From NCBI RefSeq assembly GCF_003688595.1, contig NZ_RCWT01000013.1:124001-188000 (forward strand): a DNA stretch of 64,000 nt, in the 5' to 3' direction. Positions 46,553 through 55,027 of this stretch are shown in pieces. Positions within the stretch are counted from its first letter, which is position 1. Every line of letters starts with the position of its first letter. The notes below the pieces were generated by a model that was not told where the DNA came from, made no database searches, and was given only the letters and a program-made list of their open reading frames with translations. The position numbers and the translations under genes were made by a program. Source of the stretch: Sphingomonas sp. PP-F2F-G114-C0414. GTDB lineage: Bacteria > Pseudomonadota > Alphaproteobacteria > Sphingomonadales > Sphingomonadaceae.

Positions 46553-48027
46553 AGACCGCAATAGTCATCGGCGCAGGCTTCGGCGGGCTGGCGCTCGCGA
46601 TCCGGCTGCAATCCGCGGGCGTGCAGACGACGATCGTCGAGAGCCGCGACAAGCCGGGCGGCCGTGGGTATTTCTGGGAGCGCGACGGCTTCACGTTCGA
46701 TGCGGGGCCGACGGTCATCACCGATCCGGATTGCCTGCGCGAGCTGTGGGCGCTGACCGGGCGGGACATGAGCGAGGACGTGACGCTCGATCCGGTGCTG
46801 CCGTTCTACCGCCTGAACTGGCCGGACGGGACGAATTTCGATTATACCAACGACGACGTGCAGATGCGCGCCGAGATCGAGAAGCTGCATCCCGGCGACT
46901 GGGCGGGATACGAGAAGTTCCTGCAATATTCGGCGGGTGTGTTCCACGAGGGATACGAGAAGCTCGGCCATGTCGCGTTCCTCGACTTCGGGTCGATGAT
47001 CAAGGCGGCGCCGGCGTTAGCGAAATACCAGGCGTGGCGGTCGGTCTATTCGATCGTGTCGAGCTTCGTGAAGTCGGAGAAGTTGCGCGAGGCACTGTCG
47101 TTCCATACGCTGCTGGTCGGCGGCAATCCGATGACGACGAGCGCGATCTATGCGCTGATCCACAAGCTGGAGCGTGACGGCGGGGTGTGGTTCGCGCGTG
47201 GCGGGACCAATCGTCTGGTGGCGGCGCTGGTGACGCAGTTCGAGCGCTTAGGCGGCGTGTTGAGGCTCGACGATCCGGTGACCTCGATCGAGACTTTGGG
47301 CGATCGCGCGACGGGCGTGACGACGGCGAGCGGCTGGTCAGGTCAGGCGGATGCGATCGCGGCGAACAGCGACATCATGCACACGTATCGCGACCTGCTG
47401 GCGACGTCGCGCAGTGCCAAGCGGAAGACGGGGTCGCTCGAGCGGAAGAAATATTCGCCGTCGCTGTTCGTCGTGCATTTCGGGATCAAGGGCACGTGGC
47501 CGGGCATCCCGCACCACATGATCCTGTTCGGGCCGCGCTATAAGGGGCTGCTCGAGGACATTTACGATCATGGCGTGCTGTCGGAAGATTTCTCACTGTA
47601 CCTGCATCATCCGACCGTGACCGATCCTTCGCTGGCGCCGGAGGGGCATTCGACGTTTTATGCGTTGGCGCCGGTACCGCATCTCGGGAAATTCCCGGTC
47701 GACTGGGACGAGATCGCGCCGATCTTGGAAAAGCGCATCCTCGACGAGATCGGGCGGCGGTTGATCCCGGATATCCACGAGCGGATCGTGACGAAGTTCT
47801 CGTATGCGCCGAAGGATTTCGCGGAGGATCTGAATGCGCATCTGGGGTCGGCGTTCTCGCTGGAACCGGTGTTGACGCAGAGCGCGTATTTCCGGGTGCA
47901 CAACCGCGACGAGCATATTCCCAATTTGTACTTCGTGGGCGCTGGGACGCATCCGGGGGCGGGTATTCCGGGGGTTGTGGGGAGTGCGAAGGCGACTGCT
48001 CGGTTGATGCTTGAGGGCGAGAAGTAA
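46549..48027 (+). CDS. crtI: Phytoene desaturase
   Basis: Desaturates phytoene to lycopene. The 492-residue flavoprotein has the N-terminal FAD motif AIVIGAGFGGLALAIRLQ, DKPGGRGYFWERDGFTFDAG, LLVGGNPMTTSAIYALIHKL, WFARGGTNRLVAALV, and the C-terminal bacterial-type phytoene dehydrogenase signature NLYFVGAGTHPGAGIPGV. The ATG at 46549 overlaps the crtY stop (ATGA), so the two are translationally coupled. A family F repeat and a LOG-family gene separate it from crtB. Confidence 0.97.
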   Translation: MKTAIVIGAGFGGLALAIRLQSAGVQTTIVESRDKPGGRGYFWERDGFTFDAGPTVITDPDCLRELWALTGRDMSEDVTLDPVLPFYRLNWPDGTNFDYTNDDVQMRAEIEKLHPGDWAGYEKFLQYSAGVFHEGYEKLGHVAFLDFGSMIKAAPALAKYQAWRSVYSIVSSFVKSEKLREALSFHTLLVGGNPMTTSAIYALIHKLERDGGVWFARGGTNRLVAALVTQFERLGGVLRLDDPVTSIETLGDRATGVTTASGWSGQADAIAANSDIMHTYRDLLATSRSAKRKTGSLERKKYSPSLFVVHFGIKGTWPGIPHHMILFGPRYKGLLEDIYDHGVLSEDFSLYLHHPTVTDPSLAPEGHSTFYALAPVPHLGKFPVDWDEIAPILEKRILDEIGRRLIPDIHERIVTKFSYAPKDFAEDLNAHLGSAFSLEPVLTQSAYFRVHNRDEHIPNLYFVGAGTHPGAGIPGVVGSAKATARLMLEGEK

Positions 48028-48034
48028 GGGGTTT

Positions 48035-48180
48035 TGTTCACGCGAAGGCGCGAAGGCGCTAAGATTTTCGTGAAGGGCGTAGCGCCATGCTGCATGAGCC
48101 GTTTTCGCGGCTTGGGATGTGTAAGTCGCTTTGCGACAGGAAAGACATCTTCGCGCCTTTGCGCCTTCGCGTGAACCCAT
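48035..48180. repeat. Family F palindromic repeat
   Basis: GTTCACGCGAAGGCGCGAAG at the left and CTTCGCGTGAAC at the right, with inner arms such as GGCGCTAAG. Sister of the copy at 25640. Located between crtI and the LOG gene. Confidence 0.85.
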
Positions 48181-48223
48181 TCTTTCCTTGCGGCACCCCG
48201 CGCGCTTCCCCTAGCGAGGCGGG

Positions 48224-48805
48224 ATGAAGAGACTTGCTGTGTATTGCGGGTCGGCGACGCCGGCTGATCCCACCTATATCAAAGACGCTCGGGCGCTCGG
48301 GCTGGCTTTTGCCGAGCGGGGGATTGGCCTTGTTTATGGCGGCGGGCGGACCGGGCTGATGGGTGCGATCGCGGATGGCGCGCTTGAGGGTGGTGGCGAG
48401 GTTATCGGGGTGATCCCGCAGGCCTTGGTCGATGCGGAGGTGGCGCATCGGGGGCTTACCGAGCTGCACGTCGTCAGCGGCATGCATCAGCGGAAGCAGA
48501 TGTTTACCGATCTCTCCGACGGATTCGTCACGATCCCGGGTGGGACGGGGACGATGGACGAGCTGTGGGAGGCGCTGAGCTGGGCGCAGCTTGGCTATCA
48601 TGCGGATCCGGTCGGACTGCTGAATACCGCTGGGTATTACGATCACCTGATCGCGTTCTGGGAGAAGATGGGCGAGGTTGGCTTTTTGCGGCCGCAGCAC
48701 CGGGACCTGCTGATCGTGGCGGATACGCTGGACGTGCTGCTCGACCGGATGGCGGACCATGTCCCGACGCAGCCGATCGTGCGGATGAACGCGTCGGATT
48801 TGTGA
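48224..48805 (+). CDS. LOG-family Rossmann-fold nucleoside 5'-monophosphate phosphoribohydrolase
   Basis: A 193-residue protein of the TIGR00730/LOG family. It has AVYCGSATPADPTYI, GIGLVYGGGRTGLMGAIADG, the LOG catalytic motif FVTIPGGTGTMDELWEALSW and LNTAGYYDHLIAFWEK. Family members cleave ribose-5-phosphate from nucleoside monophosphates, in plants and some bacteria to activate cytokinins; in many bacteria the role is nucleotide turnover. It lies between crtI and crtB on the same strand; whether it is cotranscribed with the carotenoid genes cannot be seen. Confidence 0.92.
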   Translation: MKRLAVYCGSATPADPTYIKDARALGLAFAERGIGLVYGGGRTGLMGAIADGALEGGGEVIGVIPQALVDAEVAHRGLTELHVVSGMHQRKQMFTDLSDGFVTIPGGTGTMDELWEALSWAQLGYHADPVGLLNTAGYYDHLIAFWEKMGEVGFLRPQHRDLLIVADTLDVLLDRMADHVPTQPIVRMNASDL

Positions 48806-48833
48806 GCTTCGAACCACACCCCGACACCCTGCT

Positions 48834-48938
48834 CCACCCCGGCGGAGGCCGGGGCCCAATTGAGGGACGTGAATTGGTTTGCGTTGCGCGTCGTTACTTC
48901 GGCCTTTCCAATTGGGCCCCAGCCTTCGCCGGGGTGGT
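48834..48938. repeat. Family A paired palindrome in the crtB leader
   Basis: CCACCCCGGCGGAGGCCGG and CCAGCCTTCGCCGGGGTGG in inverted orientation. It ends 19 bases before the crtB start, so it lies in the crtB leader. Confidence 0.9.
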
Positions 48939-48956
48939 AGTTGGCGGGGTGATCTT

Positions 48957-49907
48957 GTGAACCACCCCCTGCCCTCGCGCGAGGCGATCGTGGCTACTGC
49001 GCATGAGTCGATTTCGCGCGGGTCGAAAAGTTTTGCAGCGGCCAGCCTGTTGTTCGACAAGCCGACGCGCGAGCGGGCTTGGCTGCTGTATGCGTGGTGT
49101 CGGCGGTGCGACGATATCGCCGACGGGCAGGATCATGGCCACGGGATGACCGTGGTCGAGGACGCGCCGGCTCGACTCGTGGTGCTTTCGGCCATGACCG
49201 AGCAGGCGTTGGCGGGCGAAGTCGTCGGCGAGCCGGCGTTCGATGCGTTGCGGATTTTCGCCGCCGAGACTCGGCTGCCAAAGCGGTTCGCGCGCGACCT
49301 CGTCGAGGGCTTCGCGCTCGATGCGCGCGAGTGGCGGCCGCGGTCGGAGAACGACCTCTACAAATATTGCTACCATGTCGCCGGCGTCGTCGGGTGCATG
49401 ATGGCGATCGCGATGGGCGTCGATCCCGAGGACGAGGATACGCTCGATCGCGCGTGCGACCTGGGGATGGCGTTCCAGCTCGCGAATATCGCGCGCGATG
49501 TCGAGGAGGATGACCGCGTCGGGCGGTGCTATCTGCCCGAGGAGTGGCTGGTCGAAATGGACTTTCCACCGGGTCAGCACATGAAGCCGCCGTTTCGGTC
49601 TCGGCTCGCGGTGTTGACGAAGCGGATGGCGGATCGGGCTGCGGCGTTCGAGGCTAGCGCTCGGGAGGGGACGCCGGCGCTGTCGTTCCGTTCGGCCTGG
49701 GCAGTGTTGTCGGCGGCGGGGATTTACGGGGCGATCGGGCGGACCGTGGCGGCTCGGGGGGAGCACGCGTGGGATCACCGGGTGACGACGTCGGAGATGC
49801 AGAAATTGGGGTTTATCGTGACGGCGGCGCGGGAAGCGGCTCGACGGGAGAAACTGTATCCGCGCACTGTGAGAGATGCCCGGTTGTGGACGCGGCCCCG
49901 GGTTTAA
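48957..49907 (+). CDS. crtB: Phytoene synthase
   Basis: Condenses two geranylgeranyl-PP to phytoene, the entry step of the carotenoid pathway. The 316-residue protein has SISRGSKSFAAASLLFDKPT, the first aspartate motif AWCRRCDDIADGQD, YCYHVAGVVGCMMAIAMGV, and the second motif LANIARDVEEDDRVGRCYLP. The start is a GTG at 48957, just after a family A repeat; no ATG precedes the first helix. Together with crtI and crtY this gives a route to beta-carotene; hydroxylases such as CrtZ are not in the window. Confidence 0.95.
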   Translation: MNHPLPSREAIVATAHESISRGSKSFAAASLLFDKPTRERAWLLYAWCRRCDDIADGQDHGHGMTVVEDAPARLVVLSAMTEQALAGEVVGEPAFDALRIFAAETRLPKRFARDLVEGFALDAREWRPRSENDLYKYCYHVAGVVGCMMAIAMGVDPEDEDTLDRACDLGMAFQLANIARDVEEDDRVGRCYLPEEWLVEMDFPPGQHMKPPFRSRLAVLTKRMADRAAAFEASAREGTPALSFRSAWAVLSAAGIYGAIGRTVAARGEHAWDHRVTTSEMQKLGFIVTAAREAARREKLYPRTVRDARLWTRPRV

Positions 49908-49910
49908 CTC

Positions 49911-50001
49911 TGTCATCCTCGCGAAAGCGGGGATCCATAATCTATGCCGTATCGATCGGTCGAGACGGTCGCCAGTACGCGTTCCCGCCTTCGCGGGAAT
50001 G
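49911..50001. repeat. Family B paired palindrome
   Basis: TGTCATCCTCGCGAAAGCGG and CCCGCCTTCGCGGGAATGG arms, between convergent crtB and the small cysteine-rich gene. Confidence 0.8.
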
Positions 50002-50014
50002 GCCGTAGGTAGGG

Positions 50015-50245
50015 TCAGCCCTGCGACTTGGCCTTGCCGGCCTTCGCCATCAACTGGCCCTGCGCACGGCAGTTTGCGCCGATCATCGGATATGGAACGT
50101 CGGTGTTCTGCGCCAACTGATCGGGTAGCGCCGCACGGCACTGCGCCATTGTCTCGTAGCGCGCCGGAATGACCCGCGCCTCGGTGCAGTTCACGTTACC
50201 GTCGCCGCAGCCCATGATGGCCATGACGTAGAACAGCGGTTCCAT
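50015..50245 (-). CDS. Small cysteine-containing hypothetical protein
   Basis: A 76-residue protein with four cysteines (IMGCGDGNVNC, MAQCRAALP, GANCRAQG) and a basic tail ending GKAKSQG. The N-terminus is mildly hydrophobic (EPLFYVMAIMGCG) but is not a full signal peptide. Similar short proteins occur in other sphingomonads, without a known role. The ATG at 50245 follows GGAGAG with four-base spacing. It is divergent from the ABC exporter gene, which begins about 130 bases away. Confidence 0.7.
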   Translation of the reverse strand: MEPLFYVMAIMGCGDGNVNCTEARVIPARYETMAQCRAALPDQLAQNTDVPYPMIGANCRAQGQLMAKAGKAKSQG

Positions 50246-50378
50246 TTCACTCTCCAGTGGCTCGCGGTGACAGGCGTCGTGCCCGACATCGGACACGATA
50301 ACAAAAGCGACGAAGTGGCAGGATTGTTCCGCCAACTGCTTTCGCCGGGGCTTGACTGCGCCTACATCGCTTCGATCC

Positions 50379-52208
50379 ATGCCACCCGATACGTACACCT
50401 CCACCCGCGCGGACCAGCCGTTGCTGCCGACGCTCCGCCGCTTCCTGCCGTTCCTGTGGCCGGCGGGGCAGCCCAAGCTGAAGGCGCGGATCGTCGTCGC
50501 GATGCTGCTCGTGATCGCGTCGAAGCTGATCCAGGTTTTCGGCGCGGCGTTCACGTTGAAATATGCGGTCGACCGGATGGCGGGGAACGATCGTACCGCG
50601 CTGACGCTCGTCGTGCTGCTGGTGGTGGGGTACGCGGCATCGCGGTTCGGGACGACGCTGTTCGACAATCTGCGCAACGCGGTGTTCGAGCGCGTCGGGC
50701 AGGACGCGTCGCGGCGACTGGCGGCGCAGGTGTTTCGCCATCTGCATGCGCTGAGCCTCGATTTCCATCTGTCCAGGCGGACGGGCGCGGTCACCAAGGT
50801 GGTCGAGCGCGGCACCAAGAGCATCGATACGATGCTGTATTTCCTCCTGTTCAATATCGCGCCGACGGTGTTCGAGCTCGTCCTGGTGCTGGGGCTGTTC
50901 TGGACCAAGTTCGGCTGGCCGCTGGTCGTCGCGACCGTCGTGATGGTGGTCGGCTACATCCTTTTCACGCGGATGGTGACCGACTGGCGCAATGCGTTGC
51001 GTGCACGGATGAACGACCTCGATACCGGCGCGGTCGCGCATGCGGTGGATTCGCTGCTGAACTTCGAGACGGTGAAGTATTTCGGCGCCGAGGAGCGCGA
51101 GGCGCGGCGTTACGACAGCGCGATCACGGCGTATTCCGAGGCGGCGGTGAAGAGCGAGAATTCGCTCGCGTGGCTGAACCTCGGCCAGGCGCTGATCACC
51201 AACGTGATGCTGGCGGGCGGTATGGGCTTCGTCGTGTGGCGGTGGAGCCGCGGCGAGGCGTCGGCGGGCGACGTGGTGTTCGTATCGACGCTGCTGGCGC
51301 AGCTGTTCCGGCCGCTCGACCTGTTGGGGATGGTGTATCGGACGATCCGGCAGGGCGCGCTCGACATGGCGGCGATGTTCGACCTGATCGATACGCCGGC
51401 CACGGTCGTCGATGCGCCGGGCGCGCCTGCGCTGGTGGTGAGCGCGGGGCATGTTCGGTTCGAGGGGGTGTCGTTCGGGTACGACGCAGGGCGGCCGATC
51501 CTTCGCGACCTGGACCTGGACGTGCCGGCGGGATCTACGCTGGCCGTCGTTGGGCCGTCGGGGGCGGGGAAGTCGACGCTCGCGCGGTTGCTGTACCGGT
51601 TTTACGACCTGACGGGCGGGCGGATTACCGTCGACGGGCAGGATATCGCGCAGGTGCGGCAGGCGTCTCTGCGCGCCGCCATCGGGATCGTGCCGCAGGA
51701 TACGGTGCTGTTCAACGACACGATCGGGTACAACATCGCCTATGGCCGTGAGGGGGCTGAGATGCCTGAGGTCAAGGTTGCCGCGAAGGGCGCGGCGATT
51801 GCCGGCTTCATCGAGCGCCAGCCTCTAGGGTATGAGACGCGCGTCGGCGAGCGTGGGTTAAAGCTGTCGGGCGGCGAGAAGCAGCGCGTGGCGATCGCGC
51901 GGACGCTGCTCAAGAACCCGCCGATCCTGATCCTGGACGAGGCGACGTCGGCGCTGGATAGCCGGACCGAGGCGGAGATCCTGGATACGCTGGAGGCTAT
52001 CGAGCGCGGCCGTACGACGATCGTGATCGCGCACCGGCTCTCCACGGTCGTACATGCGGACCAGATCGTCGTGCTGGAGGCGGGGCGGATCGTCGAGAAG
52101 GGGACGCATGCGGACTTGCTGCGGCAGGACGGCGTGTATGCGGAGATGTGGAACCGGCAGGCTCAGGAGCGCGCCGGGGATGATGATGGGGCGTTGGCGG
52201 CGGAGTAA
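50379..52208 (+). CDS. Atm1-type ABC exporter (fused permease and ATPase)
   Basis: A 609-residue half-transporter that should act as a homodimer. Residues about 45-330 hold six transmembrane helices (for example IVVAMLLVIASKLIQVFG, ALTLVVLLVVGYAASRFG), and residues about 365-600 the ATPase: Walker A GPSGAGKST, Q-loop IVPQDTVLFNDTIGYN, signature LSGGEKQRVAIARTLL, Walker B ILILDEATSALD and H-loop IAHRLSTV. Sequence NFETVKYFGAEEREARRY is the hallmark of the Atm1/HMT1 group, which exports glutathione conjugates, metals or Fe-S precursors. ATG 50379 is chosen; a TTG at 50352 is possible. Confidence 0.92.
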   Translation: MPPDTYTSTRADQPLLPTLRRFLPFLWPAGQPKLKARIVVAMLLVIASKLIQVFGAAFTLKYAVDRMAGNDRTALTLVVLLVVGYAASRFGTTLFDNLRNAVFERVGQDASRRLAAQVFRHLHALSLDFHLSRRTGAVTKVVERGTKSIDTMLYFLLFNIAPTVFELVLVLGLFWTKFGWPLVVATVVMVVGYILFTRMVTDWRNALRARMNDLDTGAVAHAVDSLLNFETVKYFGAEEREARRYDSAITAYSEAAVKSENSLAWLNLGQALITNVMLAGGMGFVVWRWSRGEASAGDVVFVSTLLAQLFRPLDLLGMVYRTIRQGALDMAAMFDLIDTPATVVDAPGAPALVVSAGHVRFEGVSFGYDAGRPILRDLDLDVPAGSTLAVVGPSGAGKSTLARLLYRFYDLTGGRITVDGQDIAQVRQASLRAAIGIVPQDTVLFNDTIGYNIAYGREGAEMPEVKVAAKGAAIAGFIERQPLGYETRVGERGLKLSGGEKQRVAIARTLLKNPPILILDEATSALDSRTEAEILDTLEAIERGRTTIVIAHRLSTVVHADQIVVLEAGRIVEKGTHADLLRQDGVYAEMWNRQAQERAGDDDGALAAE

Positions 52209-52256
52209 AGTGCGTTCGACTCGCTTGAATCACCAGCGGGCGCTCGCCAAAAAGCT

Positions 52257-52353
52257 CCGTCACCCCGGACATGTTCCGGGGTCCACCGTTCCCCACACTC
52301 TCACGTTTCGAGTTCGGGAACGGGTAGATGCCGGAACGAGCCCGGCATGACGG
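52257..52353. repeat. Family E palindromic repeat
   Basis: CCGTCACCCCGGACATGTTC and GAACGAGCCCGGCATGACGG ends with inner CCACCGTTCC / GGAACGGG-type arms. First of three repeats of families E, A and B that fill the 360-base gap between the ABC gene and the next gene. Confidence 0.85.
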
Positions 52354-52372
52354 AAGAGTAGGCTCACTCCCG

Positions 52373-52484
52373 CCACCCCTCCCCGGCGAAGGCCGGGGCC
52401 CAATTGAGGGACGTTGCTAACGGATGACAGCGCGTCGTCATTGCCACCTCTCCAATTGGGCCCCGGCCTCCGCCGGGGTGGTGG
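52373..52484. repeat. Family A paired palindrome
   Basis: CCACCCCTCCCCGGCGAAGG and GCCTCCGCCGGGGTGGTGG in inverted orientation. Confidence 0.9.
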
Positions 52485-52534
52485 TTTGGATGCCGGGGGG
52501 AGCATTAAAGGCGAGCAGCGCATCGCACGCCGCT

Positions 52535-52626
52535 CCTTCTGTTCCCTCGCGAACGCGGGGGGCCAGGATTTACAAGTGATGGCGCTGCTGGGCCCTGGGC
52601 CCCCGCTTTCGCGGGGGAACAGAAGG
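52535..52626. repeat. Family B paired palindrome overlapping a gene end
   Basis: CCTTCTGTTCCCTCGCGAAC and CGCTTTCGCGGGGGAACAG arms. The right half is translated as the last 18 or so residues of the HsdR-N-like protein. Confidence 0.9.
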
Positions 52627-53724
52627 AAAGCGGGGACCCGGGGCGGCCGCTACGCTGGAATCGACGGGTCCAGCTCGCGCAAACCGTGCCTCGATCGCTT
52701 CCGAATATTGGTAGATGTGCGTCAGGTCCGACAGCAGATGCCGCGTTTCGTCCTTGCCGGCGAACATCCCGAGATACTTGGTAGTGATCCCGTTGAAGTG
52801 CATCCGCGCGACCGTTTTCCGGTTGTTGTCGTCCAGCAAAATCGCGCAATACGACTTCGCGTCGCGGACGATCACACGTTTCGGGTCGACCAGGCGCGAG
52901 GCGATCGCCTGGATGATGTGGAAGCCGGAAATCTCCTCCTGCGTGGTGACGATGCCGTCGCCGTCGGACGGGTCGTCGTCCGCGCCCACGGGCAGATCCT
53001 CGACCGGGCTCGATGCCTTCAGTGCGGACGACAGGCGTTCGTTGACGAAATCGCGGATCAGTGCGGCGATCGCCGGGGCGAGCAGTTTCGCGAACCCGTC
53101 CTTGATCGCCGGCGTCAGGCGCCCGCCATGGACGCGCTGCGCCATCATCCGGACGAACTCGTCGGACGGCTCGGCGAACTCCTTTTCGAGTTCGAGGCGG
53201 ATCAGCGACTGCGTCTTGAGGTTGCCGGCCTCCTGGACGATTTTGTCGATGTCGAACGCAGCCTTGGTGAATTTCTCGAGCGTGCGGATGTCGCCGGGCT
53301 TGATCGCGTCCATCGTGAAGGTGAAGAACGGCTTGTCGTCCATCTTGTTCGGGCGCTCAATGTCCGAGTAGAATTGGTAGACGACGCCGTTGGTGAGCAC
53401 CGCGAGGCGCGCGTCGGTGACGCTGAAATACCGGAACAATTGCCCGGCGTGATTGACGTTGAGCTGGACCGAGGACGGCTTGCACTCGATCAGGATCGAC
53501 ACTTTCCCGCCGGCGCAGATCGCGTAGTCGACCTTCTCGCCTTTCTTGGTGCCGACGTCGGCGGTGAATTCGGGGACGACCTCGGACGGGTTGAAGACGT
53601 CGTAGCCGAGCGACTGGAGGAACGGCATGACGAGCGCGGTCTTCGCTGCCTCCTCGGTCAGGAGGACTTCACGGTGTTCGATCGTGCGCTTTTGCAGCTC
53701 GGCCAGCCTGATGTTCAGTTCCAT
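52570..53724 (-). CDS. HsdR N-terminal-domain protein (stand-alone type I restriction nuclease-like)
   Basis: A 384-residue protein whose residues about 20-150 form the nuclease domain of type I restriction R subunits: EEAAKTALVMPFLQSLGYDV, EFTADVGTKKGEKVDYAI and ILIECKPSSVQLN, giving a PD-(D/E)xK-like D...ExK pattern. A helical middle and a C-terminal domain (HIIQAIASRLVDPKRVIVRD, YCAILLDDNNRKTVARMHF) follow. There is no helicase domain and no hsdM/hsdS neighbour, so it is not a classical restriction enzyme. ATG 53724 follows GGGGGGA. The last 18 residues (from about [13 protein letters not shown]) are encoded by a family B repeat. Confidence 0.88.
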   Translation of the reverse strand: MELNIRLAELQKRTIEHREVLLTEEAAKTALVMPFLQSLGYDVFNPSEVVPEFTADVGTKKGEKVDYAICAGGKVSILIECKPSSVQLNVNHAGQLFRYFSVTDARLAVLTNGVVYQFYSDIERPNKMDDKPFFTFTMDAIKPGDIRTLEKFTKAAFDIDKIVQEAGNLKTQSLIRLELEKEFAEPSDEFVRMMAQRVHGGRLTPAIKDGFAKLLAPAIAALIRDFVNERLSSALKASSPVEDLPVGADDDPSDGDGIVTTQEEISGFHIIQAIASRLVDPKRVIVRDAKSYCAILLDDNNRKTVARMHFNGITTKYLGMFAGKDETRHLLSDLTHIYQYSEAIEARFARAGPVDSSVAAAPGPRFPSVPPRKRGPRAQQRHHL

Positions 53725-53813
53725 GCGCGTCCCCCCGGATTGACCGGGAGAGGATGCGCAGGGAAGTTGCGCCGGTCCATGACGGGACCGCGACAACCCG
53801 ACCGGATCTCGAT

Positions 53814-54473
53814 CTATTGCGCGCGGCGGGTGCGGCGCCAGTAGAAGAAGGAATAGAGGATCGGCGTCGCGACCATCACCAGCAGCAGCGCGCGGAAGAC
53901 TGCGGTGCGGGTTTCGCCCTCCATCGGCAGCGCGGCGAGGACGATGATCGCGAGCCCCGCGGCCATCATGATGCGGCTGGCATAGCGATGCGTGGCGATC
54001 CAGTTGTCGGGATCGACGATCGCCCAGGGGGTGCGGATGCCGACGAAGAAGCCGGGGCGCGACTTGGGCAGGACGTTGCCGATCGCGACGAGGAACGCGC
54101 CCAGGCCGGCGAGCATCGTCGTCGGAGGAAACGCGAAACCGAACGCCGGGGCGGCGACCAGCGCTTCGGACAAGGCCATCATCCCGAGCAGCCCGGCCCA
54201 GGCGGTGCGATAGAGCGGCGCGGACTGTTCGAGCTTGTCCTGCAACGGTTCGAGCGACGGCAGTGCCGCCATGAACAGCGAGAGGCCGACCGTCAGCGCG
54301 ACGGGCGTGAACAGCGCCCTGCTCACGCTGGCGAAGCGATCGGGCAGCCCAGTGGCACCCCAGTGGGTCGGCAGTTGCGTGCCCGCGGGGAAGCGGCCGA
54401 GAGCGATCGCGGCGACGATCGCCAGCGTCGCGGCGGTCAGCGCCGACGCGATCATCAGGTCCCGGTAACGCAT
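53814..54473 (-). CDS. sdpI: SdpI-family membrane protein (DUF1648)
   Basis: A 219-residue membrane protein with about six helices. The DUF1648 head GRFPAGTQLPTHWGATGLPDR is followed by ALFTPVALTVGLSLFMAALP, and the SdpI domain by RPGFFVGIRTPWAIVDPDNW and IATHRYASRIMMAAGL, the conserved G-I-R-T-P-W block. In Bacillus, SdpI is the immunity protein against the SdpC toxin and senses it. Here it overlaps the ArsR-type regulator gene (sdpR) by 19 nt, as in the Bacillus sdpRI operon; no SdpC-like gene is visible. Confidence 0.85.
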   Translation of the reverse strand: MRYRDLMIASALTAATLAIVAAIALGRFPAGTQLPTHWGATGLPDRFASVSRALFTPVALTVGLSLFMAALPSLEPLQDKLEQSAPLYRTAWAGLLGMMALSEALVAAPAFGFAFPPTTMLAGLGAFLVAIGNVLPKSRPGFFVGIRTPWAIVDPDNWIATHRYASRIMMAAGLAIIVLAALPMEGETRTAVFRALLLVMVATPILYSFFYWRRTRRAQ

Positions 54474-54757
54474 GTCTCGCTTCCCTTTTCGTGTGCGCCG
54501 CCGACGCGGAGCCGGCCCATGAAGCCCATCACCACCTCCTCCATCACCGACAGGTCGAGTGTGTAGACGATCGACGTGCCGCGGTTCTCGGCCTGGATGA
54601 GGCCGGCGGCCTTCAGCTTGGCGAAGTGGTTCGACATGGTCGGCTTCGACACCGCGAACGCGTCGGCAAGCGCGCCAGCGGTCATCGCGCCGCCTTTGAG
54701 CAGCTCGAGAATGCGGCGGCGCGTGGGGTGCGCGAGGGCGTCGAAGACCGAGTCCAT
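54455..54757 (-). CDS. sdpR: ArsR-family repressor, SdpR-like
   Basis: A 100-residue winged-helix repressor: FDALAHPTRRRILELLKGG, MTAGALADAFAVSKPTMSNH (recognition helix), then FAKLKAAGLIQAENRGTSIV and the wing. It lacks metal-binding cysteines. In Bacillus, SdpR represses the sdpRI operon until SdpI captures it at the membrane; the same arrangement here suggests autoregulation. The C-terminal 19 nt overlap the start of sdpI. Confidence 0.88.
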   Translation of the reverse strand: MDSVFDALAHPTRRRILELLKGGAMTAGALADAFAVSKPTMSNHFAKLKAAGLIQAENRGTSIVYTLDLSVMEEVVMGFMGRLRVGGAHEKGSETCVTGT

Positions 54758-54814
54758 GGGCTTGGTTTATTCGTGAAGCGGCTAATTAGCAAGATGGCTA
54801 AACTCTGCGCGCAT

Positions 54815-54917
54815 CACCCCGGCGAAGGCCGGGGCCCAAATGGGGGACTTTGCCGACTGAGCCCCGTCCGCCGTTACGACCACCTCTCAATTGGGCCCCG
54901 GCCTTCGCCGGGGTGGT
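54815..54917. repeat. Family A paired palindrome
   Basis: CACCCCGGCGAAGGCCGGGG and CCCCGGCCTTCGCCGGGGTG, a nearly perfect inverted pair between the divergent sdpR and recQ genes. Confidence 0.92.
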
Positions 54918-55027
54918 ACTGGATGGAAGCGTCGCGTTCTGACCATCGCTGAACCCTGAAACGCTCTTCGTCGATAACACTCCCCACTCTCCTCGACATC
55001 GCGTGGGGGATCGCTACCTAGACGGCG

